A stretch of DNA of 64,000 nt, from assembly GCA_039815685.1 (NCBI GenBank), contig JBCBYV010000009.1, positions 62,001 to 126,000 on the forward strand. Direction: 5' to 3'. Shown one piece after another: positions 44,240 to 52,634 of this stretch; within the stretch, counting starts at the first letter, position 1; each line of letters starts with the position of its first letter. The notes under the pieces are model-generated. The model was not told the origin of the DNA. It was given only the letters and a program-made list of their open reading frames with translations, and did no database searches. The translations under genes and the position numbers were made by a program. Source of the DNA: Thermohalobaculum sp039815685. Lineage in GTDB: Bacteria > Pseudomonadota > Alphaproteobacteria > Rhodobacterales > Rhodobacteraceae.

Positions 44240-44893
44240 CTAGCCCGGCTCCGGCATGCCCTCCACCAATGGCAGGAAGAGCACCTCCGAAAGCTCGCGG
44301 TATTCGAGCCCGCCCGTCGCCGATTTCTCGATCCGGATGAGCTGCTGTACGTCGTCGGACTGTCCGACCGGTAGCACCATTATGCCACCAGGGCGCAGTT
44401 GTTCCAACAGCACGGAAGGAGCGTCGTCGGCGGCGGCGGCGCAGAGGATCCGGTCGAAGGGCTGCTGCTCGCCCCAGCCGCGGGTGCCGTCGCCGATGCG
44501 GAAGGTGACATTTGCGATCTCGAGCTGCTCGAGCCGTGCGCGGGCGGCGATCACCAGCGGGCGATGGCGCTCGATGGCATAGACCCGGCGGGCGAGGCGC
44601 GCGAGGATCGCGGACTGATAGCCCGAGCCCGCCCCGATCTCGAGCACCTTGCAGCGGTCGGTGACTGCCAGCGCCTCGGTCATGAGGGCGACGACGGAGG
44701 GTTGCGAGATCGTCTGGCCGCAATCGATGGGGAGTGCCGTGTCGTCGAAGGCGCGGTCGGCGAAGGCCTCGCCGACGAAGATCTCGCGCGGGACCGTCTC
44801 GAGGGCCGTGAGCACGCGCGCATCCCTGACGCCGGATTGGCGCAGGCTCAGCATCATGCGCATCAGGTTTTCCGCGCGGCTGCCCGACTCCAT
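44240..44893 (-). CDS. pcm: Protein-L-isoaspartate O-methyltransferase
   Basis: It methylates abnormal isoaspartyl residues so that damaged proteins can be repaired, using S-adenosylmethionine. The SAM motif VLEIGAGSGYQSAILA is clear. The upstream TISQPSVVALMTEAL and GGIMVLPVG are typical. The start at ATG 44893 gives 217 residues; the frame is open further upstream but only as antisense to surE. It is 11 bases downstream of surE, the standard neighbour. Confidence 0.94.
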   Translation of the reverse strand: MESGSRAENLMRMMLSLRQSGVRDARVLTALETVPREIFVGEAFADRAFDDTALPIDCGQTISQPSVVALMTEALAVTDRCKVLEIGAGSGYQSAILARLARRVYAIERHRPLVIAARARLEQLEIANVTFRIGDGTRGWGEQQPFDRILCAAAADDAPSVLLEQLRPGGIMVLPVGQSDDVQQLIRIEKSATGGLEYRELSEVLFLPLVEGMPEPG

Positions 44894-44904
44894 GCGCGCG
44901 ACCC

Positions 44905-45711
44905 TCAGGCGCCGCCCGCGGCGCTGCGTGCAGGGCCCCCGGCGAGGGCGGCCGCAGCGCCCTCGAGCAGATCCTCCGCCGTGATCTGCGGGAAAAGGGG
45001 GCTGATGGTCACGAGCCCTTCCGTGACGAGGGCAGCGTCGGTCCCGGCGGGCGCGCTCTCGTTCCGGGTGGCATGGGCGAGGAAGTGGTACTCGCGGCCG
45101 TTCGGCGCCACGTGGCGGTCGACCTTGAAGGTGGCGGAGGCGCGCATGCCATGGGGACAGACGCGCATGCCGCTCACCGCTGCTGCATCGAGCGCCGGGA
45201 AATTCACGTTGTAGAAGACGCCCTTTCGCCATGGCATGCGCAGGACCGCCTGAAGCGCCGCAACGCCGTGACCGAGGGAGGCGGACCAGAGATCCTGGGG
45301 CGCATCCGGTCCGCGCGAGTAGGCCTGGCTGAGGGCCACGGCCTTCGCACCCTGCAGGGCGGCCTCCATCGCAGCGCCGACCGTGCCGGAATAGACCGTG
45401 TCCTCGGCGAGGTTGAAGCCGCGATTGACGCCCGAGATCACGAGGTCCGGGGGGGTGTCGGCCAGCAGGTGGCACAGCCCGACAAGGGCACAGTCCGCAG
45501 GGTAGCCGTCGATAGCATAGCGACGCTCCCCGATCTGGCCGACGCGCATGGGCGAGGCGTAGGAGATGGCGTGGCTTGCGCCCGAGCGCTCGTTCTCCGG
45601 CGCCACGACCCAGATTTCGCCCTCCGACCCCGCGAGTTCATTCGCCAGACGCTCTGCCACGGCGAGGCCCGGCGCGTTGATGCCGTCGTCGTTCACGATC
45701 AGAATGCGCAT
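44905..45711 (-). CDS. surE: 5'/3'-nucleotidase SurE
   Basis: A metal-dependent nucleoside monophosphatase linked to stationary-phase survival. The N-terminal motif MRILIVNDDGINAPG carries the Asp-Asp metal site, and SGASHAIS and SGVNRGFN supply further active-site residues. It is 268 residues long. It starts the surE-pcm-nlpD cluster, the same order as in enteric bacteria, where rpoS follows; no rpoS is present here. Confidence 0.95.
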   Translation of the reverse strand: MRILIVNDDGINAPGLAVAERLANELAGSEGEIWVVAPENERSGASHAISYASPMRVGQIGERRYAIDGYPADCALVGLCHLLADTPPDLVISGVNRGFNLAEDTVYSGTVGAAMEAALQGAKAVALSQAYSRGPDAPQDLWSASLGHGVAALQAVLRMPWRKGVFYNVNFPALDAAAVSGMRVCPHGMRASATFKVDRHVAPNGREYHFLAHATRNESAPAGTDAALVTEGLVTISPLFPQITAEDLLEGAAAALAGGPARSAAGGA

Positions 45712-45797
45712 AGGTGCTCCGCGCCCTTTATCCCCTGAGGGCTTCTACGCGCGGGGCGGAGTTCAAGTCCATGGCAGATCGCATGTATGGGCCCGGT

Positions 45798-45865
45798 GCG
45801 CGGCCTCGCGCACCGGAAGCATTGTCTCCGGGCGCGGCCTCGCGCACCGGAAGCGTTGTCTCTGG
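45798..45865. repeat. 34-bp direct repeat (two units) with hairpin
   Basis: Two 34-base units (45798-45831 and 45832-45865) differ at only two positions. A perfect 10-bp stem (CCGGTGCGCG at 45793-45802 with CGCGCACCGG at 45807-45816, loop GCCT) sits in the first. The repeat lies between surE and the DUF2852 gene and may terminate the latter's transcript. Confidence 0.75.
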
Positions 45866-45871
45866 GCGCGT

Positions 45872-46276
45872 TTATGCGGGCTGGGGCGTCTGCTCGTCGC
45901 TGCTGCCGCCGTTGCGCGCGGCATCCCGTTCGGCACGGAAGCGGTCGAACTCGGCCCGGTCCTTGGCATCTCGGAGGCGTGCGAGGAACGCCGTGAAGGC
46001 TTCCTGCTCCTCCTCGAGCCGCTTGATCGTCGCCTCGCGGTATTCGTCGAAGGCGGTATTGCCGCTCGACCGGGCGAGGTTGTCGGCGCTCCGGCGCATG
46101 CGGCGCCGTTTCTTCCAGCAGGTCATCCGTTCACTCCAGATCATGTAGCCGAGGATCGCCAGGCCGAGGGGCCAGAAGAGCACAAAGCCCAGCACCATCG
46201 ACGCGATCCATGCGGGCATGCCGTAGCGGTCGAGGGTCTCCTCGATGCGTCTCAGCCAGGCCCATCTGTCCTTCAT
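45872..46276 (-). CDS. DUF2852 membrane protein
   Basis: A 134-residue protein with one or two membrane helices (PAWIASMVLGFVLFWPLGLAILGYMIW) in the arrangement typical of DUF2852, followed by a charged coiled-coil-like tail (residues 60-125, many Glu/Arg). Function is unknown. ATG 46276 is preceded by GGAGG; earlier in-frame ATGs lie inside the operator region. A perfect palindrome 17 bases upstream suggests repression by a dimeric regulator. Confidence 0.8.
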   Translation of the reverse strand: MKDRWAWLRRIEETLDRYGMPAWIASMVLGFVLFWPLGLAILGYMIWSERMTCWKKRRRMRRSADNLARSSGNTAFDEYREATIKRLEEEQEAFTAFLARLRDAKDRAEFDRFRAERDAARNGGSSDEQTPQPA

Positions 46277-46292
46277 TCGATCCTCCATCTTG

Positions 46293-46311
46293 ATGTGAAT
46301 GTTATTCACAT
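46293..46311. promoter_or_regulatory. Palindromic operator candidate upstream of the DUF2852 gene
   Basis: ATGTGAAT and ATTCACAT form a perfect 8-bp inverted repeat around GTT, in a conspicuously AT-rich stretch. It lies between the tetR stop and the DUF2852 start. The size and symmetry suit a dimeric regulator such as TetR; the neighbouring TetR at 46373-47008 is an obvious candidate but this is an inference. Confidence 0.6.
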
Positions 46312-46372
46312 TTACACAAGTGGGAGGCGAGAGCGTCTGCGTCAAGCGGTGGGCGGCCCGGCGGCGCGAAAA

Positions 46373-47008
46373 TCAGTCGCGGAGGAGGCCGAGGCCCCTC
46401 AGATAGACACCAACACCGCTTTCTAGGAGGTCCTCGGGCGAGATTGGGCTTCGTTGGCGGCCGGGACCGGCAAAGAGGCTCGCGACGCCGTGGCTGAGCG
46501 CCCAGATGTGGAGCGCCATCATCTGCTCTGGAACCTGCTCTGGGGGCCGATTGGAGGCGGGCATGGTCGCGAGGAGCTCGGCACAGGCGCGGCGCAGCAC
46601 GTCGAAGGCCCGATGTCCGGCAGGGCCCTTCGGCCCGCCTGCAGCGACTAGGCTTGGGTGGAACATGGCGGCGAAGAACTCCGGCTCTTCCGCCGCGAAG
46701 GCGAGATAGGCGCGGCCGAGGGCCTCGAAGGCGGAAAGCGGGCTCGGCTGCCCGTCGTTCCAGGCGGTGGCAAGCCGGTCGGCGAAGCGGATGAAGCCGG
46801 CCTCCGCCGTCTCCGCGATCAGCTCCTCGCGGTTCTGGAAGTGGCGATAGGGGGCGGCGGGGGAGACGCCGGCGGCACGGGCGGCGTCGGCGATGGTCAC
46901 GCCCGCGATGCCCTTCTCGGCAATGAGGGACCGCGTTGCCTCGATCAGCGCCTCGCGCAGGTTGCCGTGATGGTAGCCGCGCCGCGCGCTCTTTCTCTCG
47001 TCGTCCAT
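46373..47008 (-). CDS. TetR/AcrR family transcriptional regulator
   Basis: A 211-residue repressor-type regulator. The N-terminal helix-turn-helix covers about residues 20-65 (GIAGVTIADAARAAGVSPAAPYRHFQNREELI). The C-terminal ligand-binding part resembles the WHG-type TetR_C domain (FEALGRAYLAFAAEEPEFFAAMFHP). ATG 47008 was chosen because homology starts there. It lies upstream of the DUF2852 gene on the same strand and just downstream of the AAC(3)-like gene; either may be its target. Confidence 0.9.
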   Translation of the reverse strand: MDDERKSARRGYHHGNLREALIEATRSLIAEKGIAGVTIADAARAAGVSPAAPYRHFQNREELIAETAEAGFIRFADRLATAWNDGQPSPLSAFEALGRAYLAFAAEEPEFFAAMFHPSLVAAGGPKGPAGHRAFDVLRRACAELLATMPASNRPPEQVPEQMMALHIWALSHGVASLFAGPGRQRSPISPEDLLESGVGVYLRGLGLLRD

Positions 47009-47048
47009 GGCCGCTCTATAGGCAAAGGGCTGCGGTGGCGCGAGCCGG

Positions 47049-47822
47049 TCAGAGCGGGTGCAGCGCGTCGGCGAGGTAGGCATAGGCAAAATCGTCGATC
47101 TCGCGCGTCGCCATGAGGATGGCTTCGGCGTCGCCGATCTTGCCCGCTTGGCCGAGGCCTGCCGCGAGGAACCGTCGTCCGATTTCGGGGAAATGGACGT
47201 CGCGGTCGTCGCCGGCATCTTCCGCGAGGAGGGTGCGGTTCTCGAGGGCCACGATCCGGGTCTTGCGACGGCCATGGGGCAGGCGCGTCTCGGCATGATG
47301 GAGTTGCGATAGGCGGTTGAAGCCGACGCCGAGGAGGAGCTGGTGGGTCTCCCCTTCATAAAGCCGGCCGGCCGGGGAGGCGGGGCCCGTGGCGAAGGGC
47401 AGGGGGTGGGCTTCGCAGAGCGCTTCGGCCCCGGCGCCAAGGGCAAGATAGGCGGTGCAGGGATGCGGGCTGCGACGGGTCCCGGGGCGCTGCCGGAACG
47501 CCTCAGGGATCGTGCCCATGGACGTCGGTGTCTCGGTTAGCGGGAGCCAGGGGCAGATCCGGCGCGCCTCCTTATGGAGACTGTCAGGAAGGGTCCGGTG
47601 ACGGCCCGGGACGGAGAGGCTGTCCCGGAAGCCGGCCATAACGAGGGTGCCGCCCGAGGGATCATCGGCGCCGACCGTGGCGATGAGGGCTTCGACGACG
47701 GTCGCAGCGCCCCCCTCGACCCGGCCGAGGGCGGAGAGGGAGGCGTGGACCATCAGCGTGTCGCCGTGTCGGACCCCGAGTGCGGCGAGGTCCGCGGCGA
47801 TCCGGTCAAGCGAGTGTGCCAT
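47049..47822 (-). CDS. AAC(3)-family N-acetyltransferase
   Basis: A 257-residue member of the antibiotic NAT family (aminoglycoside 3-N-acetyltransferase-like), which transfers acetyl from acetyl-CoA to an amine. Typical segments are LMVHASLSALGRVEGG near the start, GTIPEAFRQRPGTRRSPHP, and LLLGVGFNRLSQLHHAE, which carries the conserved His-Glu region. Chromosomal members often have substrates other than clinical aminoglycosides, so resistance is not implied. It overlaps the serS end by 17 bases and is probably co-transcribed with it. Confidence 0.85.
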   Translation of the reverse strand: MAHSLDRIAADLAALGVRHGDTLMVHASLSALGRVEGGAATVVEALIATVGADDPSGGTLVMAGFRDSLSVPGRHRTLPDSLHKEARRICPWLPLTETPTSMGTIPEAFRQRPGTRRSPHPCTAYLALGAGAEALCEAHPLPFATGPASPAGRLYEGETHQLLLGVGFNRLSQLHHAETRLPHGRRKTRIVALENRTLLAEDAGDDRDVHFPEIGRRFLAAGLGQAGKIGDAEAILMATREIDDFAYAYLADALHPL

Positions 47823-49095
47823 CGGGCGCGATCCGGGTTGCCCCGTTGAGATAGGGGCCGAGCGCCTGGGGCAGCGTGACCGAGCCGTCCGGGTGCTGGC
47901 CGTTCTCGAGCACGGCGATCAGGCAGCGGCCGACGGCGAGGCCCGAGCCGTTGAGGGTGGAGACGAATTCCGGTCGCGCCTCCGCCTCGCGCCGGAAGCG
48001 GCCGTTCATGCGCCGCGCCTGGAACTGGCCGCAGACGCTGCAGGACGAGATTTCGCGATAGGTGCCCTGGCCGGGGAGCCAGACCTCGATGTCATGCGTC
48101 CGCTCCGCCCCGAAGCCCATATCGCCGGTGCAGAGCACGACCGTGCGGTAGGCGAGGCCGAGGCGTTCGAGCACGGCCTCGGCACAGCGGGTCATGCGTT
48201 CGAGCTCCGCCCGGCCGTCCTCGGGCGTCACGATGCTCACCATCTCGACCTTCTCGAACTGGTGCTGGCGGAGCATGCCGCGCACGTCCCGCCCCGCACT
48301 GCCGGCCTCGGAGCGGAAGCACTGGGTATGGGCCGTGAAGCGCAGGGGCAAGGTGCCGGGCTCGAGGATCGTTTCGCGCACGAGGTTGGTGAGCGTGACT
48401 TCTGCGGTGGGGACGAGCCAGAAGTCGTCCGTCGTGCGGTAGAGGTCCTCGGCGAATTTCGGAAGCTGGCCGGTGCCGACCAGCGCCTCCTCCCGCACCA
48501 GGACGGGCGTCCAGATCTCTTCGAGCCCGTGCTCGGTGGTGTGGAGGTCGATCATGAATTGCGCGAGTGCGCGGTGGAGGCGGGCGACGGCACCCTTCAG
48601 CACCACGAAGCGGCTGCCCGCGAGGGCGGCGGCCCGTTCGAAATCGAGCGAGGCGGCGACGGCCGGTATCTCGAAATGCTCCTTCGCGCCCTCGATCGCC
48701 TTGGGCTCGCCCCAGCGACGGATTTCCACGTTGGCCGCCTCGTCCGCGCCGTCGGGGACGTCGTCGGCGGGCAGGTTCGGCAGGCCGAGAAGGAGATCGG
48801 TGAGCGCAGCATCGGCGGTTTTCGCCTCGTCCTCGAGGGCTGCGATCTCGTCCTTCTTGGTCCCGACAAGGGCGCGCAGGCGTTCGAACTCCGCCTCGTT
48901 GCCGCTCGCCTTGGCCTTGCCGACCTCCTTCGAAGCCGCGTTGCGCTCGGACAGCGCCGCCTCGGCGGCGGCGATGGCGCGGCGACGTTTGGCATCGATC
49001 TTAAGGATCTCTGCCGACGCGCCCTCGCCACCCCGGCGCATCAGCGCCTTGTCGAAGGCCTCGGGGTTCTCGCGGATATAGCGGATGTCGTGCAC
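47806..49095 (-). CDS. serS: Seryl-tRNA synthetase
   Basis: It charges tRNA-Ser. The N-terminal two-helix coiled-coil arm (about residues 30-100) precedes a class II catalytic core with motif 2 (FRSEAGSAGRDVRGMLRQHQF) and motif 3 (NGSGLAVGRCLIAVLEN). The GTG start at 49095 gives MHDIRYIRENPEAF, the standard beginning, at 429 residues. CGGAGC lies eight bases upstream. It overlaps the AAC(3)-like gene at its 3' end. Confidence 0.96.
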   Translation of the reverse strand: MHDIRYIRENPEAFDKALMRRGGEGASAEILKIDAKRRRAIAAAEAALSERNAASKEVGKAKASGNEAEFERLRALVGTKKDEIAALEDEAKTADAALTDLLLGLPNLPADDVPDGADEAANVEIRRWGEPKAIEGAKEHFEIPAVAASLDFERAAALAGSRFVVLKGAVARLHRALAQFMIDLHTTEHGLEEIWTPVLVREEALVGTGQLPKFAEDLYRTTDDFWLVPTAEVTLTNLVRETILEPGTLPLRFTAHTQCFRSEAGSAGRDVRGMLRQHQFEKVEMVSIVTPEDGRAELERMTRCAEAVLERLGLAYRTVVLCTGDMGFGAERTHDIEVWLPGQGTYREISSCSVCGQFQARRMNGRFRREAEARPEFVSTLNGSGLAVGRCLIAVLENGQHPDGSVTLPQALGPYLNGATRIAPDGTLA

Positions 49096-49261
49096 GGTCG
49101 TGCTCCGGTTGGGCTTGAGGTCGGATCGGGTCGTTGGCGAGGTGCGCGGGTTATGGCGCAAGCGGCGTCGCGCGGCCAGAGACAGCTTGAGCCTGAGCAA
49201 CGCTTAGCGGGAGGACTGCGGCGATCGCAGGCAGCGCCGGCGTCGTGCAGATGTCAGAGCA

Positions 49262-49342
49262 TCATGAGAGGGCGACTGCCATCAGCACGCCATAGAGTGC
49301 GAGGCCGGCAGCCGCGACGGCGTAGTACACCATGTCCAGCAT
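49262..49342 (-). CDS. 26-residue membrane microprotein upstream of serS
   Basis: A very short frame with GGAGG five bases before its ATG. It encodes a single hydrophobic helix, beginning MLDMVYYAV and ending MAVALS. The coding strand matches that of serS, about 165 bases downstream. The strong ribosome-binding site and membrane-helix composition favour a real gene, but a 26-codon frame can arise by chance. Confidence 0.5.
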   Translation of the reverse strand: MLDMVYYAVAAAGLALYGVLMAVALS

Positions 49343-49584
49343 CTTGACCTCCGCACCCGGCCGAAGCGCTGCTGCGCCGGCCAATCGACGCGAGACAGTT
49401 TGTCACGGTTCCAGCGTCTGTCAATGCACTTGGCCGTCAGATGCCTGGGGCCTCGACCGGGGCGTCTGTGGCGTGCCGTCGGCCCGCGTTCCCTTGCATC
49501 GCCCCCGGCCCCCCGTATATCAGCCTCGCGATGCGTCGGTCGGTTGGCTGGCAGCGTCCAACCACTGACAGCGAAAGGCCGCTC

Positions 49585-49920
49585 ATGTTCGTGACCCCCG
49601 CTTACGCGCAGGCCGCCGGTGCGGCGCCAGGTGCCGACACGTTCCTCGTACAGCTGCTACCGCTCGTGCTGATCTTCGTGATCTTCTACTTCCTGCTGAT
49701 CCGGCCGCAGCAGAAGAAGGCCAAGGAGCACGCGAACATGGTGAGCAATCTGCGCCGGGGCGATCAGGTGATCACCTCGGGCGGCATTTATGGCAAGATC
49801 ACGCGCGTGAAGGACGACGAGGAGGCGGAGGTCGAGATCGCCGAGGGCGTGAAGATCCGCATCGTGAAGTCGACCGTGCTGCAGGTGGTGAGCAAGACGG
49901 AGCCGGCGAAGGACGCTTGA
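49585..49920 (+). CDS. yajC: Preprotein translocase subunit YajC
   Basis: A small inner-membrane partner of SecDF. The 111-residue protein has one membrane helix (FLVQLLPLVLIFVIFYFLLIRPQQKK) followed by the typical RRGDQVITSGGIYGKI segment. ATG 49585 was chosen since homology begins there. The order yajC-secDF is conserved. Confidence 0.95.
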   Translation: MFVTPAYAQAAGAAPGADTFLVQLLPLVLIFVIFYFLLIRPQQKKAKEHANMVSNLRRGDQVITSGGIYGKITRVKDDEEAEVEIAEGVKIRIVKSTVLQVVSKTEPAKDA

Positions 49921-50003
49921 GCCGGCAGCCCAGGCGCATCGAGGCGGCCGGGCAGGGGCGCCGGGCACGGGCCCGCGCCGGAAAACATCGATAGGGCGGG
50001 CCC

Positions 50004-52568
50004 TTGCTCCAGATACCTCTACTGAACCGTATTCTGATTGTCGGCGCCTGTGTTCTGGGTCTCGCCTTCGCGATGCCGAACCTGCTCGGGTCCGAGACAC
50101 GCAGCTCGCTGCCGACCTGGCTACCGCATCAGGCGATCAATCTGGGGCTCGACCTGCGGGGCGGGGCGCATCTCCTCGTCGAGGTGGAGATCGAGGAGGT
50201 CTATGCCGAGCGCATGCAGAACCTCCGCGGCGAGGTGCGCCAGGCGCTTGTCGATGCGGGTGTGCGCCGGTTCTCGCGCCTTGCGGCGAGCGAGCGGGCG
50301 GTGTCGGTCGAGATCACCAACGCCGAGGATGTGGATGCGGCGGAGGCAGCGCTCCAGCGACTTGTCCTGCCCGTGGGCGGCGGGCTGGCCGGCGGCTTCG
50401 GCATGGGCGGCGGGTTCGGTGTCAACAATTTCGACCTCATCCGCGAGGGGCAGGGCCTGCGCTTGCAACTGACCGAGGCGAACGAGGTGCTGATTACGGA
50501 CCGCACGATCGCCCAGTCCCTCGAGATCATCCGTCGCCGCATCGACGAGGCCGGAACGCGCGAGCCTACCATCCAGCGCCAGGGTGAGGACCGCATCCTC
50601 GTGCAGGTCCCGGGCGTCGGCTCGGCCGAGGAAGTGCTGGCGCTGATCGGGCGGACGGCACGGCTCTCGTTCCACATGGTGGAAGGTATTGGCTCCGACG
50701 CTGCAAACCCCGGTCCCGATCAAATCGTCCTCCAGGATATCGACACTGGGGAGCCGCTTCTCCTCCAGCGGCGCGCCTGCCTTTCCGGAGAGAACCTCGC
50801 CGACTCGAGCCTAGGCTTCGATCCCGACAGCGGACTTCCGGTGGTCAACTTCTCCTTCGACTCCGCCGGTGCTCGGATCTTTGGGCAGAAGACGGCCGCG
50901 AATGTGGGTCAGCTTTTTGCGATTGTGCTCGATGGCGAGATCATCTCGGCGCCGCGCATTCGCTCGCCGATCCTTGGCGGGTCGGGTTTCATCGAGGGCA
51001 ATTTTACGGTCGAGAGTGCGACGGAGCTCTCGATCCTGCTGCGCTCCGGTGCGCTGCCGGCCTCGATCTCAGTGCTTGAGCAGCGGACGGTCGGGCCGGA
51101 TCTGGGTGCGGACTCGATTGCCGCCGGCGAGCTTGCTTCGCTCCTCGCCTTCGCGCTGGTGCTGGTCTTCATGGGCACGGTCTACCGGCTCTTCGGCATC
51201 TTCGCGATCTGCGCGCTTCTCATCAATGTGGGGCTGATCTTCGGGCTGCTCTCGGCCATAGGGGCGACGCTGACGCTGCCTGGTATTGCGGGCATCGTGC
51301 TCACCATCGGTATGGCGGTCGATGCCAACGTGCTGGTCTTCGAGCGAATACGCGAGGAGCTCAAACGCGCGAAGAACCCGAGCCAGGCGGTGGACAAGGG
51401 GTATCGGGAGGCGTTCTCGGCGATCCTCGATGCCAACATCACCACCTTCATCGCGGCCGTGATCCTCTTCGCTGTGGGCTCGGGCCCCGTGAAGGGGTTC
51501 GCGGTGACGCTCGGCATCGGGATCCTGACCTCGGTCTTCACGGCCGTGTTCCTGACGCGCCTGATGATCGTGACCTGGCTGGCGCGCACCCGGCCGAAGA
51601 CGCTGCAGGTCGAGCGCGTGGCGCTGGTGGGCAAGGAGTTCCACTTCCCGTTCATGAGCCTCCGGCGCATCTTCGCCGGCGTCAGTATCGCGAGCGTCGT
51701 CGGCGCAATCGGGCTCACCGCTGTTCTCGGGCTCAATTTCGGCATCGACTTCCGCGGCGGCACGATGATCGAGGCGCGGACGGCAGAGGCCGCGGATCTT
51801 GGCGAAGTGCGGACTACGGTAACAGGCCTCCAGCTTGGCGACGTTCAGGTGCAGAGCTTCGGCTCGGACCGCGACGTGCTGGTGCGCGTCGAGGAGCAGG
51901 AGCTCACGGGCGATGAGCGCATGGATGTGGCCCAGCAGGTCGGCGATGCGCTGCAGGAAGCCATTCCCGGCACGGAGATCCGGCGCGTCGAGGTCGTGGG
52001 GCCCAAGGTATCTGGCGAGCTCCTGCAGGCGGGCGTGCTTGCCATCGTCCTCGCGGTCTCGGCGGTGCTGATCTACATCTGGCTCCGCTTCGAGTGGCAG
52101 TTCGGCGTCGGTGCGGTGGTGGCGCTTGTCCATGATGTAGGGCTGACGATCGGGGTCTTCGCGCTTCTCGGCATCGAGTTCAATCTGGCGATCATCGCGG
52201 CACTCCTGACCATCGTCGGCTACTCGCTGAACGACACCGTGGTGGTCTATGACCGGGTGCGTGAGAACCTGCGAAAATACAAGAAGATGGAGCTGGCGGA
52301 TCTCCTCGATCTCTCGGTGAACGAGACGCTGTCGCGGACCTTGATGACCTCGCTCACGACCCTTGTGGCGCTGCTCGGCCTCTTTTTCTTCGGGCCCGAG
52401 GTGATCCAGGGCTTCACCTTCGCGATGATCTGGGGCGTGCTGATCGGGACCTACTCCTCGATCTTCATCGCCGGCGCCCTGCTCCTTGCGATGAACGTGA
52501 AGCGCGACTGGTCCGACCCGGGCGAGGTGCAGAAGGCCGGTGTCCGTTTCGATGGCGCGCAGGTCTGA
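50004..52568 (+). CDS. secDF: Protein translocase subunit SecDF (SecD and SecF fused)
   Basis: It uses the proton gradient to help release secreted proteins on the periplasmic side. At 854 residues the protein joins SecD (residues 1 to about 520, with INLGLDLRGGAHLL and GIVLTIGMAVDANVLVFERIRE) to SecF (from about 560, with LNFGIDFRGGTMIE and GYSLNDTVVVYDRVREN). These are separate genes in E. coli. The probable start is TTG 50004, giving a basic-hydrophobic first helix. It follows yajC after about 80 bases. Confidence 0.95.
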   Translation: MLQIPLLNRILIVGACVLGLAFAMPNLLGSETRSSLPTWLPHQAINLGLDLRGGAHLLVEVEIEEVYAERMQNLRGEVRQALVDAGVRRFSRLAASERAVSVEITNAEDVDAAEAALQRLVLPVGGGLAGGFGMGGGFGVNNFDLIREGQGLRLQLTEANEVLITDRTIAQSLEIIRRRIDEAGTREPTIQRQGEDRILVQVPGVGSAEEVLALIGRTARLSFHMVEGIGSDAANPGPDQIVLQDIDTGEPLLLQRRACLSGENLADSSLGFDPDSGLPVVNFSFDSAGARIFGQKTAANVGQLFAIVLDGEIISAPRIRSPILGGSGFIEGNFTVESATELSILLRSGALPASISVLEQRTVGPDLGADSIAAGELASLLAFALVLVFMGTVYRLFGIFAICALLINVGLIFGLLSAIGATLTLPGIAGIVLTIGMAVDANVLVFERIREELKRAKNPSQAVDKGYREAFSAILDANITTFIAAVILFAVGSGPVKGFAVTLGIGILTSVFTAVFLTRLMIVTWLARTRPKTLQVERVALVGKEFHFPFMSLRRIFAGVSIASVVGAIGLTAVLGLNFGIDFRGGTMIEARTAEAADLGEVRTTVTGLQLGDVQVQSFGSDRDVLVRVEEQELTGDERMDVAQQVGDALQEAIPGTEIRRVEVVGPKVSGELLQAGVLAIVLAVSAVLIYIWLRFEWQFGVGAVVALVHDVGLTIGVFALLGIEFNLAIIAALLTIVGYSLNDTVVVYDRVRENLRKYKKMELADLLDLSVNETLSRTLMTSLTTLVALLGLFFFGPEVIQGFTFAMIWGVLIGTYSSIFIAGALLLAMNVKRDWSDPGEVQKAGVRFDGAQV

Positions 52569-52634
52569 TCGGCGCGCGCCGATATCGGTAGGGTGGGGTT
52601 CGACCCCACCGCTGTCGTGTCGGAGGGCGGCCCG

